Shown: positions 1-9,111 of the stretch, one piece after another
How positions within the stretch are numbered: position 1 is the stretch's first letter
Layout of the letters: each line of letters opens with the position of its first letter
NCBI RefSeq assembly: GCF_000153325.1
Contig: NZ_CH724145.1
Location: 301,740-365,739 of the forward strand
Origin: Photobacterium sp. SKA34
GTDB taxonomy: Bacteria; Pseudomonadota; Gammaproteobacteria; Enterobacterales; Vibrionaceae
DNA: 64,000 nt
Direction of reading: 5' to 3'
Notes under the pieces: generated by a model
Told to the model about the DNA's origin: nothing
What the model saw: the letters and a program-made list of their open reading frames with translations, nothing else
The model's database searches: none
Program-made: the position numbers and the translations under genes

Positions 1-1
1 A

Positions 2-49
2 CCGTTAGAGCAGTCTATTAATGATCATATTTCTGAAAAAAATAACTAA
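2..49 (+). CDS. can: C-terminal end of a probable beta-carbonic anhydrase (partial)
   Basis: The first bases encode the last 15 residues of a plus-strand protein (PLEQSINDHISEKNN, then TAA at 47-49). The rest lies outside the window. In Enterobacteria and Vibrio the gene convergent with hpt is the beta-class carbonic anhydrase can. The LEQ-x(4)-I pattern resembles the tail of that family. The assignment rests on position plus a few residues, so it is tentative. Confidence 0.4.
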   Translation, partial: PLEQSINDHISEKNN

Positions 50-69
50 GCTTCAAAATTGATCATGAT

Positions 70-100
70 AAAAAAAGCGACCTGATGGTCGCTTTTTTTT
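70..100. terminator. Bidirectional rho-independent terminator between can(?) and hpt
   Basis: A 12-bp stem (71-82 with 87-98) closes a TGAT loop and is flanked by A-tract and T-tract, so it can act in both directions. It overlaps the hpt stop codon at 99-101 and separates the two convergent genes. Confidence 0.85.
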
Positions 101-626
101 ATTCCGGAACCACTTTACCAATAAATGGTAAATGACGGTATTTTTGTGCGTAGTCAATTCCGACACCCACAACAAATTCATCAGGAATAACAAAACCGTA
201 CCAATCAACTTTCACGTCCACTTCACGACGCTCTGGCTTATCAAGTAAGGTACAAATACGAATAGAGTTAGGCTCGCGCAGCGATAAGATCTCACACACT
301 TTATTTAAAGTATTACCGGTATCGATAATATCTTCTACAAGCAGTACATCTTTGCCTTTGATGTCATCATCAAGATCTTTCAAGATACGAACATCACGGT
401 TACTTTCCATCGTATTACCGTAGCTTGATGCAGTCATAAAATCGACTTCATGAGGCAAGTCAATCGCACGAGCAAGATCTGCCATGAACACAAAAGAACC
501 ACGCAATAAACCTACCATCACAAGATCTTTTGAATCTTTGTAACATTCAGTAATTTGCTTACCTAGCTCTTTAACACGTTCTTGAACTTCCTGCTCAGAA
601 ATCATTACTTCAATTGTATGTTTCAT
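99..626 (-). CDS. hpt: Hypoxanthine phosphoribosyltransferase
   Basis: Purine-salvage enzyme that joins hypoxanthine (and guanine) to PRPP to give IMP/GMP in the cytoplasm. The PRPP-binding signature is visible as [10 protein letters not shown] (about residues 97-106). The ATG at 626 gives MKHTIEVMI, the usual N-terminus, and has GGAG about 8 nt upstream. A longer frame opens at 662 but lacks such a site. The product is 175 aa, close to the E. coli enzyme (178). It is convergent with the upstream carbonic anhydrase fragment and divergent from litR, the standard Vibrionaceae arrangement. Confidence 0.95.
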   Translation of the reverse strand: MKHTIEVMISEQEVQERVKELGKQITECYKDSKDLVMVGLLRGSFVFMADLARAIDLPHEVDFMTASSYGNTMESNRDVRILKDLDDDIKGKDVLLVEDIIDTGNTLNKVCEILSLREPNSIRICTLLDKPERREVDVKVDWYGFVIPDEFVVGVGIDYAQKYRHLPFIGKVVPE

Positions 627-713
627 TTTCTTCTCCATTTGTGCGACTGCACTAGCCATCACAGGCTACTTATTTCAAAGGAATCGCATTGTACCACTCC
701 TCAGAAATAATGG

Positions 714-727
714 TTATTTAATCAATA
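714..727. promoter_or_regulatory. Possible LuxR/LitR-type operator half in the hpt-litR intergenic region
   Basis: The AT-rich sequence TTATTTAATCAATA resembles one side of the LuxR/HapR consensus (TTATTGATAA-type palindrome). LuxR-family regulators repress their own genes, so an autoregulatory site here would fit. The match is partial and such AT-rich motifs arise by chance. Confidence 0.25.
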
Positions 728-789
728 GTGTCAATTATCCGAAACACTTTAGATTAGTTATATTTGCCGAACAGTTGTTTATTATGTAA

Positions 790-839
790 CCTAGCCTTAT
801 TAAAACAGATGCATAAACAGTTATTATACTTAGGCTAGG
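790..839 (+). promoter_or_regulatory. litR leader inverted repeat covering the ribosome-binding region and a probable Qrr sRNA target
   Basis: CCTAGCCTTA (790-799) and TTAGGCTAGG (830-839) are complementary at 9 of 10 positions with a 30-nt loop. The 3' arm merges into the Shine-Dalgarno-like AGGG that precedes the litR ATG at 851. GGCTAGG is also the complement of CCUAGCC, the conserved seed of Vibrio Qrr small RNAs that repress luxR/hapR/litR translation. The 5' arm carries the same CCTAGCC string as Qrr. The structure itself is seen; regulation is inferred. Confidence 0.55.
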
Positions 840-850
840 GATTATTAATT

Positions 851-1459
851 ATGGATACGATTACAAAAAAAACCCGTACTCGTCTTTCACCTGAAAAAAG
901 AAGACAGCAACTTCTTGATTACTCATTAGAAGTATTTGCCAGAAGAGGTATTGGCCGTGCAGGACATGCTGATATAGCTGAAATGGCAAACGTTTCTGTT
1001 GCAACTGTATTTAATTACTTTCCAACCCGTGAGGCGCTAGTTGAACAAGTTCTCGTTGAGGTTGAAAACGAGTTTAGTGCATTACTAGAAGAATGTCTGG
1101 GCGATAAAAACAAGACACTTCATGCTCGTTTAACCTGCATTAGTCACAATCTTATCGATACGGTTTTAGACCAACAAGATTGGATTAAAGTATGGTTTGA
1201 ATGGAGTACTTCTGTACGCGATGAAGTATGGCCACAATTTGTTGAAACTAACCGTAACAACCTTCATAAAGTACGTGACGCATTTGCCCAAGCTATTGAT
1301 AACGGCGAAATTACTACCGCACAAAAAGCCGATGATTTAGCAAAATTATTACACGGTATTTGTTATGTCATTTATATCCAAGCTAATTTACTGCCGGATC
1401 AAACGGCACTTCAAGAGCAAGCTGAAATCTATCTTGAAGCATTAGCTTTAAATCGCTAA
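851..1459 (+). CDS. litR: LuxR/HapR/LitR-family quorum-sensing master regulator (TetR-type)
   Basis: DNA-binding regulator at the bottom of the Vibrionaceae quorum-sensing cascade. It typically switches genes for bioluminescence, biofilm, proteases and competence at high cell density. The 202-aa protein has a TetR-type N-terminal helix-turn-helix (about residues 38-58, ending NVSVATVFNYFPTR) and the SmcR/HapR-like ligand domain with motifs such as KVWFEWSTSVRD. Its place beside hpt matches hapR in V. cholerae. The ATG at 851 has AGGG about 10 nt upstream, inside the leader inverted repeat. A terminator follows. Orthologue naming (litR, luxR, hapR) depends on species; the family is clear. Confidence 0.92.
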   Translation: MDTITKKTRTRLSPEKRRQQLLDYSLEVFARRGIGRAGHADIAEMANVSVATVFNYFPTREALVEQVLVEVENEFSALLEECLGDKNKTLHARLTCISHNLIDTVLDQQDWIKVWFEWSTSVRDEVWPQFVETNRNNLHKVRDAFAQAIDNGEITTAQKADDLAKLLHGICYVIYIQANLLPDQTALQEQAEIYLEALALNR

Positions 1460-1471
1460 TTCAAGTGCATA

Positions 1472-1506
1472 AATAATAAAGCCTGCATAATGCAGGCTTT
1501 ATTATT
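1472..1506. terminator. Bidirectional terminator between litR and fbpC
   Basis: A 16-bp stem (1472-1487 with 1491-1506) with a TAA loop contains GCCTGCA/TGCAGGC at its top. It is flanked by A- and T-rich arms and lies between convergent genes. Confidence 0.85.
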
Positions 1507-1541
1507 AGCGAAATTGAGAACAACGATCTTTTTGCAAATAG

Positions 1542-2579
1542 CTATGCAACCGCAAATACCACAGGTAAATGGGGTTCAACTTCAACCACAACACGATCTC
1601 CAACATTCATCAATAAGTTTGAATTAACAATCAATTTATAACCTGAAAAATCAACCGTATAACGACAGCTATCTCCCATGAATTGTTGTTCGATAATCTC
1701 ACCATCACCATCATTTTGTAACATGACACGCAAGTTTTGTGGCCTTAAAAGCCAGTCAACTGACGTCTCATCAAGTAACGTTTCATTAGACGCTAACGCT
1801 AACTCACCTAAGGGTGTCAACAAACGCGTTTGATTTTTTACCGTAGCTGGGAGGTAAGACCCGGTGCCGAGGAAATCTGCAACAAATCGACTACTTGGCT
1901 GATAATACAACTCCGTAGCACTACCAAATTGTTCTATCACTCCATGATTCATAACCGCCATTTTATCAGCAAAGGCGAAAGCTTCTTCACGGCTATGGGT
2001 AACAAAGATCGCTGTCACTCCCTGCGCTTTAAAGATTTTTCGAATATCACGAATCAAACTATGTCGTACCTGAGTATCTATGTTTGAGAACGGCTCATCC
2101 AATAAGATCAAATCAGGCTCACACGCCAGTGCACGAGCAATCGCGACACGTTGCTGTTGCCCTCCTGATAATTGGTGTGGATAACGATCCTCTAACCCCG
2201 TTAAATGCACCAAGGTTAACATTTCTTGGATCTTGGCTGCTGTACGGGCTTTATCCCAATGGCGTAAGCCAAAGGCTATATTTTGCGCCACGGTTAAATG
2301 CGGGAACAATGCATAATCTTGGAAAATCATCCCAATATTACGTTTCTCTGGTGGTAACCATTGCTGCTCATCAACAATTGTCCGGCCATTAATCGACATT
2401 AAACCTTGTTCCAAGGGGAGCAATCCTGCAATCGCTTTTAACAACGTTGTTTTACCGCAACCACTTGCGCCTAACAAACAAACGATCTCACCTGAATTAA
2501 CCGCTAACGATAAGTCTTGCAACACGGCCTGACCATGGTAACTACAAGTTAAGCCGCTGACTGATAATGCATATTTCAT
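1542..2579 (-). CDS. fbpC: Iron(III) ABC transporter ATP-binding protein
   Basis: ATPase subunit that powers ferric-iron import through the FbpB permease. The 345-aa protein has Walker [10 protein letters not shown] (about 37-45), the ABC signature LSGGQQQR (about 137-144), Walker B LILLDEP and an H-loop histidine in [10 protein letters not shown]-terminal regulatory TOBE-like region follows. Its ATG shares one base with the fbpB stop, so the two are translationally coupled. Third gene of fbpA-fbpB-fbpC; expression should depend on the Fur-controlled promoter upstream of fbpA. Sequence alone cannot fully exclude another cation or a phosphonate-type substrate, but FbpA and the Fur box support iron. 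Confidence 0.92.
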   Translation of the reverse strand: MKYALSVSGLTCSYHGQAVLQDLSLAVNSGEIVCLLGASGCGKTTLLKAIAGLLPLEQGLMSINGRTIVDEQQWLPPEKRNIGMIFQDYALFPHLTVAQNIAFGLRHWDKARTAAKIQEMLTLVHLTGLEDRYPHQLSGGQQQRVAIARALACEPDLILLDEPFSNIDTQVRHSLIRDIRKIFKAQGVTAIFVTHSREEAFAFADKMAVMNHGVIEQFGSATELYYQPSSRFVADFLGTGSYLPATVKNQTRLLTPLGELALASNETLLDETSVDWLLRPQNLRVMLQNDGDGEIIEQQFMGDSCRYTVDFSGYKLIVNSNLLMNVGDRVVVEVEPHLPVVFAVA

Positions 2580-4207
2580 TAGTTCTTTTGCTCCAAAGAT
2601 CGGTTAACCAATACCAAAGGAATTAAGCCCACAACCACCAGCAAAATAGCCGGTAATGCAGCTAACTCAAGCTGTTCATCTGACGCAAAATTAAATACAT
2701 AAGTCGCTAAGGTTTCAAAATTAAATGGCCGCAGAAGTAAGGCTGCATTGAGCTCTTTCATTGACTCAATAAACACCAATAATCCAGCAATTAAACAACC
2801 ACGACGTATTAACGGCAGATGAACTTTTCTCAACATCGCCGTTGAGGCATAGCCCATGGTTTTCGACGCCATATCTAATGATGGCGATACTTTGGTTAAG
2901 CTTGTTTCAATGCTACCAATCGCAACGGCAGCAAAACGGACCACAAAGGCAAAAATAATCGCGAATATCGTACCTGAGAAAATTAATCCCGGGCGACCTA
3001 GCCCTAAGCTAATCGCAATATCATTCACCAGATGATCTGCACTGGTTAGTGGGATCATCACTCCTATCGCTAACACAGTACCCGGTACCGCATAGCCTAA
3101 TGACGATAAACGGATTGGCATTTGGCTAAAACCATTACCATCAAGGCGTCGATAAAAGTTAACCAAAAGCCCTAACATTACCGCTATAACAGCAGCAGTA
3201 ATCGAGACAAATAAGCTATTTACGCTGTATTGTTTAAATTCAGGTGTCCAACTTTGGCTAAAATACTCAACGGCGTAATAGCCCAGTTGTAGCAGCGGAA
3301 AAATAAAAGCACAGCCAACAAGCCCCCAACACCATACAAGTGCTAGCCACTTTTTCCATCCTCTTAAGTTGTACTTAACATCTCCATCGTTATCACATTG
3401 ATGTTGAAACATCTTTTGTTTACGACGACTGAAGCGCTCACTACTGATCAAAAAGAAAATAACAAGCAACATGATGGCTGAGATTTTCGCGGCAGCATAA
3501 AGATTAGAATAACCTAGCCACGTATCATAAACCGCTGTCGTTAGCGTATTAACGGCAAAGTAACTAACCGTACCAAAATCCCCTAATGCTTCCATTGCCA
3601 CAAGCGACACACCAACAGCAATAGCTGGACGTGCTAACGGCAGTGAAATACGACGGAAACTTTCCCAAGGTGTGCAACGAAGCAAACGTGCTGATTGCAA
3701 TAAGCTGACACTCTGCTCCATAAAAGCAGCACGAACGAGAAGATAAATATAAGGATAAAGCACTAAGGCTAAAACAAAACATGCCCCGCCTAATGAGCGA
3801 AGATCAGGAAACCAATAGTCACCAACATGCTGCCAGCCGAACATACTGCGTAAAAAAATCTGAATTGGGCCAGCGTAGTCAAACCAATTCGTATAGAGAT
3901 AACCAACAATATAGCCGGGCATGGCTAAAGGTAAAACAAGTGCCCATTGAAGTGTTTTTTCGGTTGGTAAACGGCACATTGCCATTAACCAAGCAGTAGG
4001 AAGGCCGAAGCACAGAGATAACAGTACCGTGCCAAAAACTAAAGCAACAGTATTAAAGGCATAGGTAGGCATCACCGTATTCATTAGGTGACCAAACACC
4101 TCATCTGAATTGCCCATTGCGGTAAAAAATATTGCCAGAATAGGAAAAACCAGTAGCAGAGCAAAGGTCCAACTACCGGCTTTCCAGAACAAAAACTTTT
4201 CTTTCAT
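2579..4207 (-). CDS. fbpB: Iron(III) ABC transporter permease
   Basis: Inner-membrane channel of the ferric-iron importer. The 542-aa protein is a duplicated permease with two binding-protein-dependent transport modules. Each carries an EAA-type loop for contact with FbpC (for example around MEALGDFG and IESMKELNAALLL), and about 12 hydrophobic segments are spread over the length. This double-length architecture is typical of FbpB/SfuB/HitB. It lies 166 bp downstream of fbpA and overlaps fbpC by one base. Confidence 0.92.
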   Translation of the reverse strand: MKEKFLFWKAGSWTFALLLVFPILAIFFTAMGNSDEVFGHLMNTVMPTYAFNTVALVFGTVLLSLCFGLPTAWLMAMCRLPTEKTLQWALVLPLAMPGYIVGYLYTNWFDYAGPIQIFLRSMFGWQHVGDYWFPDLRSLGGACFVLALVLYPYIYLLVRAAFMEQSVSLLQSARLLRCTPWESFRRISLPLARPAIAVGVSLVAMEALGDFGTVSYFAVNTLTTAVYDTWLGYSNLYAAAKISAIMLLVIFFLISSERFSRRKQKMFQHQCDNDGDVKYNLRGWKKWLALVWCWGLVGCAFIFPLLQLGYYAVEYFSQSWTPEFKQYSVNSLFVSITAAVIAVMLGLLVNFYRRLDGNGFSQMPIRLSSLGYAVPGTVLAIGVMIPLTSADHLVNDIAISLGLGRPGLIFSGTIFAIIFAFVVRFAAVAIGSIETSLTKVSPSLDMASKTMGYASTAMLRKVHLPLIRRGCLIAGLLVFIESMKELNAALLLRPFNFETLATYVFNFASDEQLELAALPAILLVVVGLIPLVLVNRSLEQKN

Positions 4208-4373
4208 TGACTACTACTTAGTATTTTCCAATATATCCACCATAAGAAAAAACGGCAAGATTAAGCATCGACATTCCCTAGTAATGGGAAGAGGAAACTA
4301 CCACAACTTATTGCAAAATTTACCAAGCATGATGCAAAAATAGGGCTTAGCACCCCATTTATTTTGTAACTAA

Positions 4374-5387
4374 TTACAGATCAAACTTCACTTCATCCAG
4401 CAGTTTTGTTGCTGCATTGTGGTACTGTGCAATCTTGTCTAGTGATACATCATCAGCTTTAAAATCACCCCAAGATGCAACTAGCTCTGAACGCTTCACA
4501 CCCTCTTTAACTGGGTACTCATAGTTCACTTCAGCGTACATTTCTTGTGCTTTATCTGAGGTTAAGAATTCCATTAACTTAAGTGCATTAACTTGGTTTG
4601 GCGCGTATTTCGCCATTGCCATACCACTTACGTTAACGTGCGTACCATTACCTTCTTGACCAGGGAAGTTAATGTAAACCGCTTCAGCCCATGCTTTTTG
4701 GTTTTCATCGTTAACCATTTTACCTAGGTAGTAGCTGTTACCAATCGCTAGATCACATAGGCCTTCTTTCACAGCTTGAACTTGTGCGCGGTCGTTACCT
4801 TGAGGTTTACGAGCAAGGTTGGCTTTCACACCTTCAAGCCACTTTTTCGTTTCCGCTTCACCATAGTGAGCGATCATTGATGAAACAAGTGAAACGTTGT
4901 AAGGGTGCTTACCTGAACGTGTACAAATTTTACCTTTCCACTCAGGCTTGGCTAAATCTGCGTAATCAAAAGAAGCCGGTAATTTACCTACACGATCTTT
5001 TGATGAGTAAACGTTACGAGAACGCAATGTTAGAGCAAACCACTCATCTTCGTTATCACGAAACTGTGCAGGAACATTACCATCAATCAGTTTGCTATCC
5101 ACTGGCTGAACTAATTTCTTATCAGATAGCTCTACCAGACGGCTAATATCAGTTGTTAGTACAACATCAGCAGGGCTGTATTCACCTTCTTGCTCAAGCT
5201 TTTCTGCAAGACCTTTTTTAGCAAACTTCACATTAACTTTAATGCCAGTTTCTTTAGTGAATTCGTTAAACATAGGCTCAACTAGGAAAGGTTGGCGGTA
5301 TGAATAAACATTAACCTCTTCAGCTGCAGTAGCAACTTGAGGAGCGGCTAAACCCATAAGGATTGCTGAAGCTAAAAGCTTTTTCAT
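4374..5387 (-). CDS. fbpA: Periplasmic iron(III)-binding protein
   Basis: Captures Fe3+ in the periplasm and delivers it to FbpBC. The 337-aa precursor has a Sec signal peptide (MKKLLASAIL start, likely cleavage after about residue 22, ATAA|EE). The mature domain is a class-II periplasmic binding fold. Tyrosines in the EVNYEYPV region correspond to the iron-ligand tyrosine pair of FbpA/FutA proteins. First gene of the operon, with a promoter and Fur box immediately upstream. The 166-bp gap before fbpB is usual where the binding protein is made in excess. Confidence 0.93.
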   Translation of the reverse strand: MKKLLASAILMGLAAPQVATAAEEVNVYSYRQPFLVEPMFNEFTKETGIKVNVKFAKKGLAEKLEQEGEYSPADVVLTTDISRLVELSDKKLVQPVDSKLIDGNVPAQFRDNEDEWFALTLRSRNVYSSKDRVGKLPASFDYADLAKPEWKGKICTRSGKHPYNVSLVSSMIAHYGEAETKKWLEGVKANLARKPQGNDRAQVQAVKEGLCDLAIGNSYYLGKMVNDENQKAWAEAVYINFPGQEGNGTHVNVSGMAMAKYAPNQVNALKLMEFLTSDKAQEMYAEVNYEYPVKEGVKRSELVASWGDFKADDVSLDKIAQYHNAATKLLDEVKFDL

Positions 5388-5415
5388 TGATTATTCCCTT
5401 AAACACAAAATGTAA

Positions 5416-5430
5416 TGATAATGTTTCTCA
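5416..5430. promoter_or_regulatory. Fur box upstream of fbpA
   Basis: TGATAATGTTTCTCA matches the 7-1-7 Fur palindrome (TGATAAT-N-ATTATCA) at 12 of 14 defined positions. It lies 29 bp upstream of the fbpA start and just downstream of the predicted -10 hexamer, where bound Fe-Fur would block transcription. Confidence 0.75.
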
Positions 5431-5439
5431 ATAAGATTC

Positions 5440-5467
5440 ATTATACGTAAAACACTTACCTTCGCAA
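5440..5467 (-). promoter_or_regulatory. Sigma-70 promoter of fbpABC
   Basis: On the minus strand, TTGCGA (-35, 5462-5467) is followed after 16 bp by a perfect TATAAT (-10, 5440-5445). The predicted start falls at the edge of the Fur box. Confidence 0.65.
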
Positions 5468-5489
5468 TCCAGTAGTTACAATTTATTAC

Positions 5490-5533
5490 AATCAAAAATA
5501 AAACTCGCCACCTATTCCTAGGTGACGATTTTT
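5490..5533 (-). terminator. Terminator after glnK-amtB
   Basis: On the minus strand a 10-bp stem TCGTCACCTA/TAGGTGGCGA (one G-U pair) with a GGAA loop is followed by GTTTTATTTTT. It lies about 30 bp after the amtB stop. Confidence 0.75.
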
Positions 5534-5562
5534 CATCTATAAAGTAATTAATTACTTATATT

Positions 5563-6792
5563 TTATTTTACGCTAACAAATTCTGGGTAAGCATCAACAC
5601 CACAGTCATGTGAATCCATACCTTCCAATTCTTCTTCTTCTGTTACGCGAATACCAATCGTGGCTTTTAGTACACCCCATACAGCTAAACTTGCTGCAAA
5701 CACCCAACCGAAGATAACTGCAGCGCCAAATAACTGAGTCATAAAGCTTGCATCTGCATTACTAAATGGCACAACCATTAGACCAAATAAACCACATACA
5801 CCGTGTACTGAAATAGCACCTACTGGATCATCAATCTTCACTTTATCAAGTACAATAATACTAAACACAACTAATGCACCAGCAACCACACCAATAATTA
5901 CAGCTGCAACAGGTGATGGTGATAATGGATCTGCCGTGATAGCCACAAGACCAGCTAACGCGCCGTTTAACACCATAGTTAAATCAGCTTTACCCCATGT
6001 TGTTTTACATACTGCTAGTGCTGCAATGGCACCAGCAGCGGCTGCGGCATTAGTATTTAGGAATATTTGACCAACAGCTGTTGCGTTTTCAAAGTCAGAT
6101 ACCATTAACTGTGAACCACCGTTGAAACCAAACCAACCGAACCACAGAATAAATGTACCTAATGTTGCAAGTGGCATGTTAGAACCTGGAATTGGGTAAA
6201 TCTCGCCATTTTTACCATATTTACCTTTACGTGCTCCTAGCAGTATTACACCCGCTAGTGCTGCTGATGCACCTGCCATGTGTACAATACCTGAACCTGC
6301 AAAGTCACTAAAGCCAGCTTCTGATAGGAAACCACCACCCCATGTCCAGTAACCTTCTACAGGATAAATAACCGCAGTTAGCACTACAGAAAAGATTAAG
6401 AATGACCATAGCTTCATACGTTCAGCTACTGCACCAGAAACAACAGACATCGCAGTCGCAACGAAGACAACTTGGAAAAAGAAGTCAGATTCTAAAGAGT
6501 GATCAGCGCCTTCAGCTTGCGTTCCAATTAATGCTCCAAACGAGGGTAACCAACCACCCGCACTGTTATCGACATACATGATGTTGTAACCAACCAGTAG
6601 GTACATGGTACAAGCGATAGCATACAAACAAATATTTTTAGTTAAAATTTCAGTAGTGTTTTTCGAACGAACAAGGCCTGCTTCTAACATCGCAAAACCT
6701 GCCGCCATCCACATCACTAATGCGCCAGAGATCAAAAAGAAAAATGTGTCTAACGCATAACGTAATTCTATTACTGTTGTTGATAATTCCAT
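5563..6792 (-). CDS. amtB: Ammonium transporter
   Basis: Inner-membrane ammonium channel of the Amt/Mep/Rh family. The 409-aa protein has about 11 hydrophobic segments. It carries family motifs such as MLEAGLVRSKN, GGGFLSEAGFSDFAGSGIVH (pore and His region) and FNGGSQL. There is no obvious cleaved signal peptide, and the N-terminus runs directly into TM1. It lies 50 bp downstream of the P-II gene, the conserved glnK-amtB pairing in which P-II blocks the channel when nitrogen is plentiful. Expression is probably from the sigma-54-like promoter ahead of glnK. Confidence 0.95.
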   Translation of the reverse strand: MELSTTVIELRYALDTFFFLISGALVMWMAAGFAMLEAGLVRSKNTTEILTKNICLYAIACTMYLLVGYNIMYVDNSAGGWLPSFGALIGTQAEGADHSLESDFFFQVVFVATAMSVVSGAVAERMKLWSFLIFSVVLTAVIYPVEGYWTWGGGFLSEAGFSDFAGSGIVHMAGASAALAGVILLGARKGKYGKNGEIYPIPGSNMPLATLGTFILWFGWFGFNGGSQLMVSDFENATAVGQIFLNTNAAAAAGAIAALAVCKTTWGKADLTMVLNGALAGLVAITADPLSPSPVAAVIIGVVAGALVVFSIIVLDKVKIDDPVGAISVHGVCGLFGLMVVPFSNADASFMTQLFGAAVIFGWVFAASLAVWGVLKATIGIRVTEEEELEGMDSHDCGVDAYPEFVSVK

Positions 6793-6842
6793 GGTCGTCT
6801 TCCCCTAATAACCCAATTCATCAATTCTTTTATTGTTGTGAA

Positions 6843-7223
<381 letters not shown>

Positions 7224-7230
7224 TTAACAA

Positions 7231-7246
7231 ACAAGCATTGTGCCAA
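7231..7246 (-). promoter_or_regulatory. Sigma-54 (-24/-12) promoter of glnK-amtB
   Basis: On the minus strand TTGGCAC (7240-7246), five bases, then TTGT (7231-7234) match the RpoN consensus TGGCAC-N5-TTGC except for T in place of C at -12. The predicted start near 7219 gives a leader of about 38 nt. Confidence 0.6.
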
Positions 7247-7299
7247 CTTTCATTTACATTAAAATTCAATAACTTAAGATATTTGAAGAAATTTAACGA

Positions 7300-7331
7300 A
7301 AAAAGGCTGCACCATCACAGTGCAGCCTTCT
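7300..7331 (-). terminator. yacL terminator, overlapping an NtrC-like palindrome
   Basis: AAGGCTGCAC / GTGCAGCCTT forms a 10-bp stem with a 7-nt loop. On the minus strand it is followed by TTTTTT, giving a standard terminator after yacL. The core TGCAC-N7-GTGCA (7308-7324) also has the layout of NtrC enhancer sites and lies about 97 bp upstream of the predicted glnK start. Confidence 0.75.
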
Positions 7332-7392
7332 CACTAACATGAAGCATAAAAACGCCTCAAATCAATTCTATTTTTAAAACTCGATAAGAAAA

Positions 7393-7761
7393 TTAAAAAC
7401 GAGCAATAAAAGTACGCCAACCTTCTAACACTTGCTCAAGATCTTCAAATCCACAAACAGAAAGACTTTCTTCATCATAGAAATGAAAATCTTCTTCAAA
7501 GTCTTCCTCTTCTTCTGAAAACAAACAGTTAGCTTGAACTAAGGCTTCATTATCTTGCAATAATAGGGTTAATTCTTCACCTACTAAACGCCACTCTTGG
7601 CTGCTGTTTTTAATTGCACTAAGTTGATCCATGATGAGATCGAGCTTCTCGGTATCCTTACCTATTTCTTCAATGATCCAACGACCCAATACTTCATGAC
7701 CCATAGAAAAAATAGCGTGATAAGTACCGTCCAAGGTATTTTTTTTAAATTCGTAGTCCAT
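7393..7761 (-). CDS. yacL: YacL family protein (UPF0231)
   Basis: Uncharacterised small acidic protein of 122 aa. Recognisable family landmarks are the MDYEF start, [11 protein letters not shown] near residue 20 and [19 protein letters not shown] near the C-terminus. A strongly acidic stretch ([11 protein letters not shown]) precedes the last motif. No membrane segment or signal peptide is visible. In E. coli yacL sits directly by acnB; here garK lies between them. Function is unknown. A single-gene unit ending at its own terminator. Confidence 0.85.
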   Translation of the reverse strand: MDYEFKKNTLDGTYHAIFSMGHEVLGRWIIEEIGKDTEKLDLIMDQLSAIKNSSQEWRLVGEELTLLLQDNEALVQANCLFSEEEEDFEEDFHFYDEESLSVCGFEDLEQVLEGWRTFIARF

Positions 7762-7955
7762 ACCTTTCGTTCCTCATAGATGATCTTTTTGCTTTAATAA
7801 ACTGATAAAATACAGCCCATACGCTTGCCGCCCATTGTCAGGATCTACTCAAGAAATGCAACTCAATACCACAAGTAGACGCAAATCGTGCTACACAATA
7901 ACGTAACCATGGCAAAAATAATCGTATTCCTTCTCTTCGTTTAGAGCTCATTATT

Positions 7956-9092
7956 ATGAAAATTGTTATTGCTCCTGATTCTTACAAAGAAAGCCTGACG
8001 GCAATGGAAGTGGCTACCGCGATTGAAAACGGTTTTCGCCAAGTATTACCAAACGCAGAATACATTAAACTTCCCATGGCTGATGGCGGTGAAGGCACAG
8101 TGCAATCAATGGTAGATGCTAGCAGTGGTCGCATTATTGAGTGCACAGTAACAGGGCCTTTAGGCGAACAGGTAAGTAGCTTTTTCGGTTTAATGGGTGA
8201 TAACAAAACCGCCATTATCGAAATGGCGGCGGCATCTGGTTTATATCTTGTTAGCTCTGAGCAACGCAACCCAATGATGACCACCAGCTTTGGTACTGGT
8301 GAATTAATTATCGCCGCATTAGACAAAGGTGTAGAGCACATCATTATTGGTATTGGCGGGAGCGCAACTAACGACGGTGGTGCCGGTATGGCACAAGCGT
8401 TGGGTGTACGTCTACTGGATGAAAACAACAACCACATTTGCTTCGGCGGTGGCGCATTAGATCGCTTGCACCATATTGATATCAGTAACATCGACCCTCG
8501 CCTTACTAAGGTAAAATTAGACGTTGCGTGTGATGTCGATAATCCACTGTGTGGCGAGAAAGGCGCATCACGAATCTTCGGCCCTCAGAAAGGCGCAACT
8601 CCTGAGATGGTTGATCAGCTTGATAACAACCTTGCCTATTATGCCAAGATCATAAAACGTGATTTAGGAATAGATATAAAAAATAGGGCTGGTGCGGGTG
8701 CTGCTGGCGGTATGGGAGCAGCTTTGCTTGGACTCTTTAACGCACAGTTACGTTCAGGAATAGAAATAGTCATGGATGCGGTCAATTTAGCTGACGTATT
8801 AAAAGACGCTGATTTAGTGATTACTGGTGAAGGTCGCATTGATAGCCAAACTATTCATGGTAAAACTCCAATTGGGGTCGCACGCACAGCAAAACGTTTC
8901 AACAAAATTGTCATAGGTATTGCTGGGTGTCTATCTTACGACTGTGATGTGGTGTATGACCACGGTATTGATGCCGTATTCAGTGTCGTACCACGCTCGG
9001 TTAGTTTGGCTGAAGCGCTAGTAGAAGCTGCAATTAACGTTGAGCTTACAGCACGTAATGTGGCTGCGATTTACGCAATAACTCGTGAATAA
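7956..9092 (+). CDS. garK: Glycerate kinase (GarK/GlxK type)
   Basis: Phosphorylates D-glycerate to a phosphoglycerate, feeding glycerate, glucarate or glyoxylate breakdown into glycolysis. The 378-aa protein shows the family motifs IAPDSYKESL at the N-terminus, MADGGEGTV, GIGGSATNDGGAGMAQALG, IFGPQKGAT and VITGEGRIDSQT. Length matches E. coli GarK (381). ATG at 7956 has AGAG about 9 nt upstream. It stands alone between yacL and acnB with no other glycerate-pathway gene in the window. GarK versus GlxK paralogy is not resolvable here. Confidence 0.9.
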   Translation: MKIVIAPDSYKESLTAMEVATAIENGFRQVLPNAEYIKLPMADGGEGTVQSMVDASSGRIIECTVTGPLGEQVSSFFGLMGDNKTAIIEMAAASGLYLVSSEQRNPMMTTSFGTGELIIAALDKGVEHIIIGIGGSATNDGGAGMAQALGVRLLDENNNHICFGGGALDRLHHIDISNIDPRLTKVKLDVACDVDNPLCGEKGASRIFGPQKGATPEMVDQLDNNLAYYAKIIKRDLGIDIKNRAGAGAAGGMGAALLGLFNAQLRSGIEIVMDAVNLADVLKDADLVITGEGRIDSQTIHGKTPIGVARTAKRFNKIVIGIAGCLSYDCDVVYDHGIDAVFSVVPRSVSLAEALVEAAINVELTARNVAAIYAITRE

Positions 9093-9111
9093 AAACTTTT
9101 CTCGTACAAAC

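Noticed and set aside
4208..4373. Weak hairpin between fbpA and fbpB (TTCCC / GGGAA)
   Set aside because: Only a 5-bp stem without a T-run; too weak to call an attenuator.
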